Positions 8,993 through 18,504 of a stretch of 64,000 bases of DNA are shown piece by piece. Under the pieces are notes generated by a model that did no database searches, was not told the DNA's origin, and saw nothing but the letters and a program-made list of their open reading frames with translations. How positions within the stretch are numbered: position 1 is the first letter of the stretch; each line of letters begins with the position of its first letter. The stretch spans positions 930,001-994,000 of the forward strand of contig NZ_CP159342.1 of assembly GCF_040499845.1 (NCBI RefSeq), given 5' to 3'. Position numbers and translations under genes: made by a program. The DNA comes from Micromonospora sp. CCTCC AA 2012012 (lineage in GTDB: Bacteria; Actinomycetota; Actinomycetes; Mycobacteriales; Micromonosporaceae).

Positions 8993-10309
8993 GTGACCGT
9001 GCGTCCCCTGCATTTCAACGCGTTCATCTGGCCCAACGGCTACCACGAGTCAGCCTGGCGAGTGGTCGACGACGACGTCCATGGCGTTCTGGGCCTCGAC
9101 TACTACCTCGACATCGCCCGTATCGCCGAACGCGGGTTGATGGACGCTATCTTTCTTGCTGACACCCTCGCCATTGCCGAGTACCGGGTGACGCACCTGC
9201 CCCAGACACAGTTCGATCCGGTCGTGGTGCTGTCGGCGCTCGCCGCGGCGACGAGCCGGATCGGGCTCATCGGAACCGGCTCCACCACGTACAGCAAGCC
9301 GTGGGAGCTCGCGCGCCGCTTCGCGACCCTCGATCACCTCAGCGGCGGTCGCGCCGGTTGGAACATCGTCACCACTGTCACGCCGCTGGCTGCCGCGGCC
9401 TTCGGAGAGGCCGTCCACCTCGAGCACGGTGACCGCTACGTGCGGGCCCACGAGTTCGTCGAGGTCGTCCGGCAGCTCTGGGACAGCTGGGCGGACGACG
9501 CGGTAGTCGGCGACCGTGGTCGGGGCGTGTGGGCCGAAAGGAGCAGACTCCGCGACCCACGGTTCCACGGCGAGTTCTACGACGTCGACGGGGTGCTTCC
9601 GTTCCCCCGCTCCCCGCAGGGCCATCCAGTGCTGGTGCAGGCCGGCCAGTCGACGGCCGGCATGGGGCTGGCCGCCCGGTACGCCGAGTTGGTCTTCGCC
9701 ACCCCCGCCACGCTGGAGGCCTCCAAAGCGTTTCGCGACAATCTCCGCGTCCAGGTGGCGGCGAACGGCCGTGACCCCGACCAGCTGTCGGTGTTGCCGG
9801 CTCTCATGGTGACCCTCGGCGGCACCGAGGCCGAGGCACAGGCGCGGGCCCGTCATCTAGAGGAGCTGGCGAGCGCGGAGTTCCACTGGCAGAACACCCT
9901 GTACCTCGCCGGGTTCGATCCGGACGACTTCGATCCGGACGCGCCGTTTCCGTCGAACCTGACGGAGAAGCCGGCACCTTCCAGCCTCGCCGAACGCCTC
10001 ATCGCCGCCGCTCGGGCACGACCGGAGGCCCCTCTGCGCGAGATCCTGCGGGACCTCGGCGGCGGGCCCGGTCAGCTGCACTTCGTCGGCACTCCGGAAC
10101 AGTTGGCCGAGCACATCATCGCCTGGCAGGACGAGGGTGGCGCCGACGGATTCACCCTCATGGGCTCGACCCTGCCCTACGAGTTGGCCACCTTCACCGA
10201 CCACGTGGTCCCACTGCTACAACGGCGCGGCCGCTACCGCACCGAGTATCGCGGCCGTACCCTCCGCGAGCACCTCGATCTGTCGAGACCCGCCGGATGG
10301 GGACTGTAA
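8993..10309 (+). CDS. NtaA/DmoA-type FMN-dependent monooxygenase (luciferase-like)
   Basis: A 438-residue member of the bacterial luciferase-like group that uses reduced FMN from a partner reductase to oxidise small substrates such as nitrilotriacetate, dimethyl sulfide or dibenzothiophene. Visible features are F-N-A-F-I-W-P near the start, D-A-I-F-L-A-D, T-S-R-I-G-L-I-G-T-G-S-T-T, a central G-R-A-G-W-N-I-V-T-T, and P-V-L-V-Q-A-G-Q-S. The length fits the NtaA/SnaA branch. GTG at 8993 is chosen because GAGGAG lies eight bases upstream. No FMN reductase is adjacent. The substrate is unknown. Confidence 0.85.
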   Translation: MTVRPLHFNAFIWPNGYHESAWRVVDDDVHGVLGLDYYLDIARIAERGLMDAIFLADTLAIAEYRVTHLPQTQFDPVVVLSALAAATSRIGLIGTGSTTYSKPWELARRFATLDHLSGGRAGWNIVTTVTPLAAAAFGEAVHLEHGDRYVRAHEFVEVVRQLWDSWADDAVVGDRGRGVWAERSRLRDPRFHGEFYDVDGVLPFPRSPQGHPVLVQAGQSTAGMGLAARYAELVFATPATLEASKAFRDNLRVQVAANGRDPDQLSVLPALMVTLGGTEAEAQARARHLEELASAEFHWQNTLYLAGFDPDDFDPDAPFPSNLTEKPAPSSLAERLIAAARARPEAPLREILRDLGGGPGQLHFVGTPEQLAEHIIAWQDEGGADGFTLMGSTLPYELATFTDHVVPLLQRRGRYRTEYRGRTLREHLDLSRPAGWGL

Positions 10310-10593
10310 GACGAACAGCACGTCTCTGTGTCAAGCCGCCGGGAGGAGACGGGAGGAGAGAGGTCATCAACTTGGTGGATCGGTGGCGGAGATCAGAGTC
10401 TCGAGCCATGATCTTCGAGGTAGTGGTCGGGGCCGCTCGAGCGACACCTGCCGCCCGTGGGCTGGCGGCCGAACGGCCTGCGTCCCGGTCACGACCGCCG
10501 GCGAGAGTGGCTCGAGAGAGGCCCTGTTTGGCCCGAAGTTGGTCTGCCCTCCTCCCCGGGCCCTCGCTCCGGTCACACGAGGAGAGTCTGTGC

Positions 10594-11478
10594 CCTCAGC
10601 ATGTGTCCAGCGCCAGCCCCGGTCGTCATCGCGATTGATCCGCACAAGGCATCTTGGACCGCCGTCGCGGTCGACGCTCGCCTCCACCCCTCGGCGCCAT
10701 CCGTGTCGGGGTGAACCGTGACGGCCACCGACAGCTGCGCCGTTTCGCCGGCCGCTGGCCACACGTCACCTGGGCGGTGGACGGAGCCGCCGGGCTAGGT
10801 GCTCCGTTGACCGCTCGGCTTGTCGCTGACGCAGTCGATGTCGTCGACGTTCCCGCGAAGCTGGCACGCCGGGTCCGGATGCTTATGGCCGGGCACGGCG
10901 GCAAGACCGAGGAGGTCGACGCACTGTCGGTCAGTATCGCCGCGCACACCGCCACCCGGCTCAACACCGCCGCGATCGACGAGGCGGTCGCCGTCCTACG
11001 CGCGCTGACCGAACACCGCGACGACCTGGTTCGCTCCCGCACCCAGACCGTCAACCGGTTGCACGCCCTATTGGCGCAACTCGTCCCGGCCGGGCTGCCC
11101 CGACGGATGACCGCCGACACCGCGGCTGCCGCGTTGCGCAGCATCCGACCGCGCGGTGCTGGGCCGCACTCTGCGTCAGGTCGCCGTTGAATGCTGACGA
11201 AGGTGCGTCGCCGCGACCGGTGCATCACCGAGGCGACCGCTGTCCGCCGCGGTCGCGGCATCCGGCACCACCCTGACCGAGCTGCACGGCGTCGGCGACG
11301 TCCCCGCCTCGAAGATCTTGGCCCGCTCTGGTGCTGCCAGCGGACCACTACCAGCGCAAACGCGCCGCGGGTAAGACCCGACAAAGAAGCCCTTCGCTAC
11401 CTCAAACGACGCCTCGCCGACGTGGTCCACCGAGCCATGATCAAAGACGCGGAGGTCTCTCTCCTCCCGACGGCTTGA
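10594..11478 (+). mobile_element. IS110-family transposase remnant (IS116/IS902-like)
   Basis: Pieces of one IS110-type transposase lie in three frames. They are the DEDD N-terminus (V-V-I-A-I-D-P-H-K-A-S-W-T), then a long middle part (V-D-V-P-A-K-L-A-R-R-V, then K-T-E-E-V-D-A-L-S-V and R-T-Q-T-V-N-R-L-H-A-L-L), then the C-terminal end (K-R-A-A-G-K-T, then E-A-L-R-Y-L-K-R-R-L-A-D-V-V). The segment carrying the conserved Ser-containing middle of the second domain is shortened, so there is an internal deletion as well as frameshifts. It is inactive. IS110 elements lack inverted repeats, so the ends cannot be set. Confidence 0.8.
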
Positions 11479-12281
11479 CACGGAAAGGCGCCGTTCGTCC
11501 TACGGTCCCACTCGCGGACGTCATCCACGGCGCTGCTTAGCTCAACGATTCAGTGTCCGTGTCGAGGCCGGTTCCATGGGTGGATGCCGCCTCGTAGTCC
11601 GCGAGGGTGTTCGAGCTGACTGCCTGAGTAGTTAGCCATCCTGAGAGAGTGCTGATCGCCGAAGTATGGTCGCGCGGGGCCCTGGCTCAAGGAACAGCCT
11701 CTACGCGCTCCACGCAGGTTCGCTTAATTTGGAATCAGCGTCCCAAGTACTGATAGGAGGGTTGCGCTCCGTATCTATGTGGATACGATCATGGGCGAAC
11801 CCTTGGGAGGCGGAGCGGATGAGACCGTCGACCTCTTCTGGTCGCTACATCTCTATCAAGCGTGGTCCGAGTTTGACGCTCCACGTTGGAACGCGCCCCC
11901 GGCTGCGGTCGCCCTCGTGAGCGGTGCCATGACGAGGCGCGTCGGTAGAGCCGGCACGCCTAAAGCCGTCGCAGGTGGCTATCTGTCCGGCTGCCCATTT
12001 GGTGGGTGCTGGTGCTGCAGCGGCAGGCCCATGGTGGAACGCGGCATCGGCACCGGTCTTTTGGATGGCCCTGCCGTGGCCGTTCGGCAGCCACACTCCG
12101 CGGTGGTGATTGGCCTGAGGTCAGGCTAGCTGGCACAGCGCGCAGGACTTGTCCCCGTCGAGCCGCTGGCGCATCAACGGCGATCCCGAGGATGTGCGCG
12201 ACGGCGACGACCAGAGCTTCGTGGCTTGGCCGGATGCATCGAATCCGCCAGGCCGGCAGGCGACCACGAGGAGGTCTGCAG
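11479..12281. other. gene-free stretch of about 800 bp
   Basis: I see no supported gene. A frame at 11779-12129 begins with protein-like text (M-G-E-P-L-G-G-G-A-D-E-T-V-D-L-F-W) but becomes Arg/Gly-rich and lacks a ribosome binding site; it may be a short remnant. GAGGAGG at 12,269-12,275 is the ribosome binding site of the following dehydrogenase. Confidence 0.35.
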
Positions 12282-13481
12282 ATGGATAGCTACTTCGCGA
12301 CAAAACGTCACGAGGGTCTACGGCAAGAGGTGCGGACGTTCGCGGAGGAACAGGTGCGACCGCGGATCCCGGAAATGGAATCTTCTCGCTCGGTCCAGTA
12401 CGAGTTGTCGCGGTTGATTGCCAGTCAGGGCTGGATCGGTGTCACGATCAGCCCTGACTACGGCGGGATGGGTCTGGGACATCTCGCCAAAACCATCATC
12501 ATCGAAGAGCTGTCACGGGTCAGCGGGGCGATGGGTGCCATGGTCCAGGCCAGCCAGTTGGGCGTGGCCAAAATTCTGCACTTCGGCAACGACAGCCAGA
12601 AGGAGCGGTGGCTACCAGCGATCGCCGAAGGAAGCTGCCTGCCCACCATCGCGGTGACCGAGCCCCAGTCCGGTGGTCATGTCCTCGGCATGGAAGCCAC
12701 CGCCGTACGTGACGGTGACGATTATCTTTTGAACGGCCGAAAAGTGTTCGTCGGCAACAGTCACGTCGGCGACCTACATGGCGTGGTGGCTCGCACCGGG
12801 CCGGGTTCTCAAGGGCTGTCGGCCTTCTTGGTCGAGTCGCACCGTCCGGGTTTCTCGCTCGGTCCACATCGCGCCGCTATGGGCCTGCACGGCTTCAGTT
12901 TCGGCGAGCTCATCTTCGACGACTGCCGGATCCCTGCGGCAAACATGCTCGGCGTCGAGGGCGATGGCTTGGCTGTCGCCTACTCATCCAGCATCCTGTA
13001 CGGCCGACCGAACCTGGCCGCGGTATCCCTCGGCATCCACCAAGCGCTACTTGAGGAGTCCTCGGCTTACGTTACTGAGCAGCACCGCTACGGCAAGCCG
13101 CTGCGCGACCTTCTCCCGGTCAAACTGAAGATCGGGCAGATGCAGTCCCGGTTGATGACTGCCCGGCTGGCCGCCTATTACGCGGTCCACCTGTTGGATC
13201 AGGGCCTGCCGTGCGACGCGGAGCTGATGAACGCCAAACTGATCAACGTCGAGTATGCCCTGGACTCGGCGCGTAACGCGATGGAGGTGCACGCCGCCTG
13301 CGGGCTTTACCCCGACCGTCCCGTAGAGCGGTACGTACGCGACGCACACCACATCTTTGCGCCAGCCGGCACCTCCGATGTCCAACTGCTCCGGCTCGGG
13401 GAGGTGGCACTGGGCATGTCCAAGGGGCAGTGGTCGGAGCGGCTCGCCGCCCCTCTACTGGAGGCGGCGGCCACCTCCTGA
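12282..13481 (+). CDS. acyl-CoA dehydrogenase
   Basis: A 399-residue FAD-dependent dehydrogenase that forms the alpha,beta double bond of acyl-CoA or acyl-carrier-protein substrates. ATG at 12282 follows GAGGAGG by seven bases; longer frames upstream are shadows. The family pattern is clear: an N-terminal helical domain (I-A-S-Q-G-W-I-G-V-T-I-S-P-D-Y-G-G), the flavin-binding strand P-T-I-A-V-T-E-P-Q-S-G, a mid-domain G-R-K-V-F-V-G-N, and a C-terminal A-A-C-G-L-Y-P-D-R-P-V-E-R. The region where the catalytic Glu normally sits reads V-E-R-Y-V-R-D-A-H. No electron-transfer flavoprotein genes are near. It could serve lipid or secondary metabolism. Confidence 0.85.
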   Translation: MDSYFATKRHEGLRQEVRTFAEEQVRPRIPEMESSRSVQYELSRLIASQGWIGVTISPDYGGMGLGHLAKTIIIEELSRVSGAMGAMVQASQLGVAKILHFGNDSQKERWLPAIAEGSCLPTIAVTEPQSGGHVLGMEATAVRDGDDYLLNGRKVFVGNSHVGDLHGVVARTGPGSQGLSAFLVESHRPGFSLGPHRAAMGLHGFSFGELIFDDCRIPAANMLGVEGDGLAVAYSSSILYGRPNLAAVSLGIHQALLEESSAYVTEQHRYGKPLRDLLPVKLKIGQMQSRLMTARLAAYYAVHLLDQGLPCDAELMNAKLINVEYALDSARNAMEVHAACGLYPDRPVERYVRDAHHIFAPAGTSDVQLLRLGEVALGMSKGQWSERLAAPLLEAAATS

Positions 13482-13493
13482 GTCGCCCTATTG

Positions 13494-14078
13494 TCAGCTG
13501 CGCTGATTGATCCGTTCCGTCAGCTCGGCGGCCAGAGACTTGATGGTCTCAAGGCCCTGCCGCCCCCACGGTCGCGGCTCGGTGTCCACCACACAGATCG
13601 TGCCAAGCGTCGTACCGGTGTGGTCGATCAGCGGCGCGCCCAGATATGAGCGGATGCCGATCTCGTCGACCACGGGATTGCCGGCAAACCGCGGGTAGTC
13701 GCACACGTCGTCGAGCACCAGCGCTTTGCGGCGGACCACGACGTGCGGGCAGTAGCCATGATCTCGTGACATCACCCGGCCTGGCTGTTCGGTCAAGGTG
13801 ATCTCGGGCGTGCTGCTGGCTCGCCCGACTGGCGCCGTGTAGAGGCCAGCGAAGTACTGACGGTCCTCGCTGATGAAGTTCACCATCGCGTATGGAGCCC
13901 GGGTGATATTTGCGAGCTTTTGGGCGAACTCGTCGAACTCGGGGTCCGGGTTTTCCCCAATACCGAGATCACGCAGCCGCTGAACACGGCGCGGCGCCTC
14001 CTGATCAATCGGCGTCAGCGACTGGTAGACCGGGCTTTCATAAATCATATTTGGCTCCATATCTGGCAGATGTGACAC
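13494..14078 (-). CDS. GAF-domain protein, fifth gene of the conservon
   Basis: A soluble sensor protein of 194 residues with one GAF domain filling residues 40-190 (A-P-Y-A-M-V-N-F-I-S-E-D-R-Q-Y-F, then Y-L-G-A-P-L-I-D-H-T-G-T-T-L-G-T-I-C-V-V). It has no attached kinase, cyclase or HTH. It starts four bases after the GTPase gene and is surely co-transcribed. In the Streptomyces conservons the position after cvnD is sometimes a P450 or other effector, so a GAF protein here may be the redox or small-molecule input or the output partner. The ligand is unknown. Confidence 0.75.
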   Translation of the reverse strand: MSHLPDMEPNMIYESPVYQSLTPIDQEAPRRVQRLRDLGIGENPDPEFDEFAQKLANITRAPYAMVNFISEDRQYFAGLYTAPVGRASSTPEITLTEQPGRVMSRDHGYCPHVVVRRKALVLDDVCDYPRFAGNPVVDEIGIRSYLGAPLIDHTGTTLGTICVVDTEPRPWGRQGLETIKSLAAELTERINQRS

Positions 14079-14082
14079 GTAT

Positions 14083-14667
14083 TCACGCCGGGCGAGAGGT
14101 GACGAGTAGATGCTTCAGGAGCGCGATCAGCACCGTTGCGGAGGACCGGCTTTGACGGGCATCGCACATCACGATCGGCACATCCGGTCTAAGTTCAAGA
14201 GCGGCGCGCACTTCCTCGGGTTCGTAGTGGAACGACCCGTCGAATTCGTTCACGGCGACCAGGAATCCAATGCCACGGGACTCGAAAAAATCGACGGCAG
14301 CGAAGCAGTCCTGTAGGCGGCGGGTGTCGGCGAGGACGACAGCTCCGAGGGCGCCGGCGGACAACTCGTCCCACATGAACCAGAAGCGCTCCTGCCCGGG
14401 TGTGCCGAACAGGTACAGCACGTGGCGGGAATCGATGGTAATGCGGCCGAAGTCGAGCGCCACCGTGGTGGTGGACTTGTCCTCTACTCCTGTCAGGCTG
14501 TCAGTGCCCACGCCGGCGGTGGTCAGGATCTCCTCCGTGCACAAGGGCCGGATCTCACTGACCGCGCCGACGAACGTCGTCTTTCCCACGCCGAACCCAC
14601 CTGCGATAAGGATCTTGAGCGCGGTGGGGAACACCGGAGACAGTTCACAGTCGTCGCTGTAGGCCAT
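14083..14667 (-). CDS. conservon small GTPase (CvnD-like)
   Basis: A 194-residue Ras-like GTPase of the actinomycete conservon type. Walker A is G-G-F-G-V-G-K-T-T at residues 23-31, the switch II region is L-F-G-T-P-G-Q-E-R-F, and an N-E-F-D replaces the usual NKxD guanine-specificity motif. It starts 23 bp inside the DUF742 gene, so translation is coupled. In S. coelicolor, CvnA-D form a membrane-associated, G-protein-like complex influencing development and antibiotic production. The same role is inferred here. Confidence 0.9.
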   Translation of the reverse strand: MAYSDDCELSPVFPTALKILIAGGFGVGKTTFVGAVSEIRPLCTEEILTTAGVGTDSLTGVEDKSTTTVALDFGRITIDSRHVLYLFGTPGQERFWFMWDELSAGALGAVVLADTRRLQDCFAAVDFFESRGIGFLVAVNEFDGSFHYEPEEVRAALELRPDVPIVMCDARQSRSSATVLIALLKHLLVTSRPA

Positions 14668-15022
14668 GGAGAACCGCCTCCAATACGGATGGATCAGTGG
14701 GGTCGGCGACAGGGCTGGGGGCTCGCGTGCTCACCGCGCCACAATCCACCAGGTCCGACAGCACCACTTTCGTGATAGCGGCGGGCAGTTTGAGGTGCGC
14801 CGCGACCTCGGCCACGGTGATCGGGCCGCCGCACAGGCGAAGGGCCCGAGCATGATCTAGCGCAAGGTATCCGCGAGGCCTTCGACCCGTGGCCATCACC
14901 CACGACAGCAACTCCATCTGGATACTGGGCCGGGTCCGCCCGTTGCTGACCGTGTACGGGCGCACCAGACGCCCGGCGTCGTCGTCGAGAAAGGGTTCGT
15001 CCTCGGCGCCCATGACGGTCAC
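14645..15022 (-). CDS. conservon DUF742 protein (CvnC-like)
   Basis: A product of 125 residues of the DUF742 family. The N-terminal R-L-V-R-P-Y-T-V-S-N-G-R-T and the winged-helix-like part P-I-T-V-A-E-V-A-A-H-L-K-L-P, then V-V-L-S-D-L-V, are diagnostic. The GTG start overlaps the stop of the roadblock gene (GTGA). It is expected to bridge the membrane kinase-like protein and the GTPase in the conservon complex. Confidence 0.9.
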   Translation of the reverse strand: MTVMGAEDEPFLDDDAGRLVRPYTVSNGRTRPSIQMELLSWVMATGRRPRGYLALDHARALRLCGGPITVAEVAAHLKLPAAITKVVLSDLVDCGAVSTRAPSPVADPTDPSVLEAVLHGLQRRL

Positions 15023-15453
15023 CGGATCATGTCACTCGAATCGATGGTGGCATGGCGCGTCGGTGTCGCCAGGAACGGACGTACACTCTTGACCATCTGT
15101 GACATCTCGTATCCCAGTACGCCAACATCTGCGTCCTTTCCTGCGAGCACCGCCAGGACGGCATTTGCGCCCGCCGCCGTGACGAACAGCAGCACGTCAT
15201 CAAGCTCGGCGACCACCTGACGGACTCCACTACCGCCACCGAGACTGCCCCCAGCGCTACGAGCGAGAGAGAACAGTCCGGAGGCGATCGCCGCGAGATG
15301 GTCCGCGCCGGCCCGATCCAGACCGTGGACAGCTTTCGGTAGGCCGTCGGACGACAACAACAGGGCACTGCGAGTGTGGGGGACGCGTTCGGCCAGCCCG
15401 GACAGCAGCCACACAAGATCCTGAGATTGTCCTACGGGCGCATCGCTCCGCAT
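15019..15453 (-). CDS. roadblock/LC7-domain protein (CvnB-like)
   Basis: A 144-residue roadblock/LC7 protein (L-L-S-S-D-G-L-P, H-L-A-A-I-A-S-G-L, then V-L-A-V-L-A-G-K-D-A-D-V-G-V-L-G-Y-E-M). AAGGAAGG lies nine bases before the ATG. In characterised systems these proteins act as GTPase-activating or scaffold subunits (compare MglB). It stands between the kinase-like gene, 32 bp away, and the DUF742 gene, which it overlaps. Confidence 0.9.
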   Translation of the reverse strand: MRSDAPVGQSQDLVWLLSGLAERVPHTRSALLLSSDGLPKAVHGLDRAGADHLAAIASGLFSLARSAGGSLGGGSGVRQVVAELDDVLLFVTAAGANAVLAVLAGKDADVGVLGYEMSQMVKSVRPFLATPTRHATIDSSDMIR

Positions 15454-15485
15454 GATAGATAACCTTCCTTAAGAGTGACGCGTGA

Positions 15486-17201
15486 TCAGCTGGTACCGCC
15501 GAGGCGGTCTGCGGAGCCGTCATTCCCGCCAGCGTCAGCGGCGCCGTGAGTGAAAGCCCGCGTGAACGTGGCCATCAGAGTGGGGTCCGGCTCAGCGCCT
15601 TCCTGCTGTTGCGAAGGTGGCCTGGGTGCGGCTTGCAGCTGCGGGGCCAGATGTGCCTGCCTTTGCCGCCGCGGTAGGCGCGGACGCGCGTTGCCGCCGG
15701 CGAACGAGGCCGTGGTCGGCTCGCCGGCCCTGTTCACCTCCGCCGACTCGGACGGGATGACTTCGGCGGCCTCTCGGACCAAGGGCGAAGTGGCAGAACC
15801 CCGTTCGGGCAACGGTGCCATCGTCGCTCGCCGGGTCCCCTGGGGTATCGAAGGAGCGCCGTCGAGAGCCCGAGGCGAAGCAGAGGTTGGTACATGCGGC
15901 GGTGGAGCGGCCGGGGCATGGCCGGCAACGGCCCGGCTGGGCGGTCGGACGATGGGCTGCGGTTGTGTGTCGTGCCAGGATTCACGCCTCTGTGACGGCG
16001 CGCCGAGTAGTCCGGGAGGAAGGATAAGTACCGCTTGGATCCCGCCGTAGATGTTGGTCTGCAGCCGTACGGTGATGCCATGTCGACGGGCGATGACCCC
16101 GACGACGAACAGGCCGATGCGACCGTCGCGCAGAAGCTCACCGACGTCGATCCTGGTTGGGTCGACCAAGAGGCGGTTCACGCGGTCCTGGTCAGTGACC
16201 GGCATACCCAAGCCTCGGTCCTCAACTTCTACGGCGATACCAGCCGTGACAGTTTGAGCGCGCAGTAGCACCTGGGTGTGCGGGCCTGAGAAATTTGTAG
16301 CATTCTCAACGAGCTCAGCGACAAGATGGATGACATCGGCGACAGCGTGGCCTCCCACCGTGCCCTCGATCGGCGGCACCAGCTTGACCCGCGAATAGTG
16401 TTGAACCTCGGCGATGGCAGACCGTAACACCTCGGTCAGAGCTACAGGCCTGCTCCACTGCCGCCGTGAAACAGCGCCGCCTAGCACCGCGAGGTTCTCC
16501 GCATGTCGGCGGATACGGGTCGCAAGGTGGTCGACCTGGAACAGGCCCTTGAGGAGATCCGGGTCCTCCACCTGGTTCTCGAGGTCGTCGAGAAGCTGGA
16601 TCTCCCGATGCACCAGGGACTGCAGCCGTCGGGCGAGGTTGACGAAGACCTCCACCTGGTGGCTGGAGTTGGCCACGGGTGGCGTGGTTTGCGCGGCTGC
16701 TGCCTCTACGACGGCGGCCTGGGCAACACGGAGGATCCCATCCAGCTCGTGCCGCAAAAGCCCAAATTCGTCGCTTGCCGTCAGAGGTGCGAGCTCCGCG
16801 GGTGGATCAAGTCGGTCACCGCGGCGCAACCGCTCGATGAGATTCTGTACCTCGACTCGACGCTGCGCGGTCTCGGACCGCAGGGCACCGATCCTGGCGA
16901 TGATCAGACGGTCGACTGCAACGGCTCGGTTGGCGGCGACGGCGACGACCACCACGCATGCGACCCACGCCAGGATCAGCGCCGCGCCCATCCTGCTGGT
17001 TACCGCTTCCCCGGAGGCGACGAGCACAGAGAATACGGCGGCGGCACCGATCACCGTGACGACTGCGGCCGGGAGTACAGACAGCCACATCAGACGAGGC
17101 CTGAAGTCACTCGTCACGTCCCGATCAGGTGCGGGAGATTTGCGGTGGGGGTCGCCCGCTCGATGAGCGGCACGCGTGTCAGGAGGGGGAGACTCAGGCA
17201 T
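15486..17201 (-). CDS. conservon sensor histidine-kinase-like protein (CvnA-like)
   Basis: A 571-residue membrane sensor. ATG at 17201 is chosen (GAGGA five bases upstream). Two hydrophobic segments span about residues 37-60 and 72-95. They are followed by a helical linker and a GHKL ATPase domain: N box E-L-V-E-N-A-T-N-F-S, G1 V-E-D-R-G-L-G-M, G2 G-R-I-G-L-F-V-V-G. A classical phosphorylatable H-box is not obvious (V-N-L-A-R-R-L-Q-S-L in its place), as is typical of CvnA proteins. The last 170 residues are Pro/Ala-rich and probably disordered. It heads the five-gene operon running down to 13,494. Confidence 0.88.
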   Translation of the reverse strand: MPESPPPDTRAAHRAGDPHRKSPAPDRDVTSDFRPRLMWLSVLPAAVVTVIGAAAVFSVLVASGEAVTSRMGAALILAWVACVVVVAVAANRAVAVDRLIIARIGALRSETAQRRVEVQNLIERLRRGDRLDPPAELAPLTASDEFGLLRHELDGILRVAQAAVVEAAAAQTTPPVANSSHQVEVFVNLARRLQSLVHREIQLLDDLENQVEDPDLLKGLFQVDHLATRIRRHAENLAVLGGAVSRRQWSRPVALTEVLRSAIAEVQHYSRVKLVPPIEGTVGGHAVADVIHLVAELVENATNFSGPHTQVLLRAQTVTAGIAVEVEDRGLGMPVTDQDRVNRLLVDPTRIDVGELLRDGRIGLFVVGVIARRHGITVRLQTNIYGGIQAVLILPPGLLGAPSQRRESWHDTQPQPIVRPPSRAVAGHAPAAPPPHVPTSASPRALDGAPSIPQGTRRATMAPLPERGSATSPLVREAAEVIPSESAEVNRAGEPTTASFAGGNARPRLPRRQRQAHLAPQLQAAPRPPSQQQEGAEPDPTLMATFTRAFTHGAADAGGNDGSADRLGGTS

Positions 17202-17633
17202 CAATATCCTCGGACCAAAGGGGAACCGCAGGGGCAGGTGCGGGCTACCTCAAGGGACCCGCATCGTGCGGAGACGGGTTATCGCTCAGGCGCGGGCAGC
17301 CTGGAACGCCGTCCTCTCTGCTTCGCTCGCATGGACCATCACCTTATCCTATGTGGACGATTGGTTTGATCCGGCGGCTGCCGGCAAGTCGACCCCAGGG
17401 ATGAAGACCAATCAGCCACTTTCATCGTGTGTAGCGGTTGGCTTCGACTGGGTGCAGAACGACGATGACCTGAACGATTGCGGTGGCGCGGGGTAGACAC
17501 CGCCGACCAGCTCGACGACCTGGTGGCAACCGTCGGCCGCCACGGCGGTGCACTGCGCAGTGCGCCACGGTGGCGGTGAACGGTCGTTACATCGGTAGCG
17601 TGACCGACGCGATGACGTGCAGCGTGGTATTGC
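17202..17633. other. intergenic region upstream of the conservon
   Basis: No supported gene. It should contain the conservon promoter reading leftward. I could not pick a convincing -35/-10 pair. Confidence 0.35.
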
Positions 17634-18302
17634 TCAGCGCGTCATCCTCGCCAGTTCTGCTACTCCCGCTGTTATGTATTGAATGGCTTTGAAATGCTGG
17701 CGAGCTATCGCGCTGAGGCGGTGCGACACCCGCTCGGGGTCGGAGCCCAGATGCAGCGCGTCTGTCAGTTGAAGTGCTACGATGAGGCCAGCCAATGCGG
17801 CGGAGTGATTGTTTGGATGGTCGTTTCCTGCAGCCAGGTAGCGGAGACAGGAGCGTGCCGCAACAGCGCGTCTAGAATCTGTGGCCAGATGGGCATCGAT
17901 TTGCACCAGTCCTGCTAGTCGGCGGATCCGGACGCGCCGCATGACACCGGCCGCGATCAGGCTGGAGAGAGCCCGTTCGTACATGTCTTCGCTGAGCTTC
18001 TTCAGCCAGATGTGCAGGCTGGTCGGTTCTGCTCGGCGAATGTCCGTCGCCACGCTGTCCGCAAGGGTGTCGCCCAGCGGCTGGCCGGTCCTTGCCTGCA
18101 CTGTCCTGTCGAGCGCGTGGTCCGACCGGCCGTGCTTCACCAGGGCGATTCTCTCTGCGAGGAAGAGGTCAATCAAGCTGGCCCCGGCCACACCGAGGGA
18201 AAGAGTTCGACGGTTTGTTATGGGCAGGCCCGTGTCGTCGTAGTGACCGAGAAGGAACAGCTCATCGCGGAGAAGTCGGCGCGAAAGGGCGTCTTCCACC
18301 AT
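17634..18302 (-). CDS. GPP34 (GOLPH3-like) family protein
   Basis: A 222-residue protein of the GPP34/GOLPH3 fold: E-D-A-L-S-R-R-L-L-R-D-E-L-F-L-L, then G-V-A-G-A-S-L-I-D-L-F-L-A-E-R-I-A-L, then V-R-I-R-R-L-A-G. Eukaryotic GOLPH3 binds phosphatidylinositol 4-phosphate; the actinobacterial proteins are uncharacterised and often clustered with regulators. The start is uncertain (ATG at 18302 or GTG three bases earlier), and the ribosome binding site is weak. The long frame beyond 18302 looks like a shadow. The XRE gene upstream reads in the same direction. Confidence 0.75.
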   Translation of the reverse strand: MVEDALSRRLLRDELFLLGHYDDTGLPITNRRTLSLGVAGASLIDLFLAERIALVKHGRSDHALDRTVQARTGQPLGDTLADSVATDIRRAEPTSLHIWLKKLSEDMYERALSSLIAAGVMRRVRIRRLAGLVQIDAHLATDSRRAVAARSCLRYLAAGNDHPNNHSAALAGLIVALQLTDALHLGSDPERVSHRLSAIARQHFKAIQYITAGVAELARMTR

Positions 18303-18504
18303 CACGACAGCCGATGAGTGGGGCGGTTGACGGCGGTCATGAATCCTCCTCTTGCCGTGCCAGCAACTTTGGCATGATGCGGTACGTCGTTGAAGTGTGA
18401 CAGTCGGGGTATGTAGAAGAATTGCAGCTGACATGCTAAGCGCTCCCGGCAGGCAACGCCTTCGGTGGTGCTGGTACTCAGTTCGCGAAAGCCACAGAAC
18501 CGTA

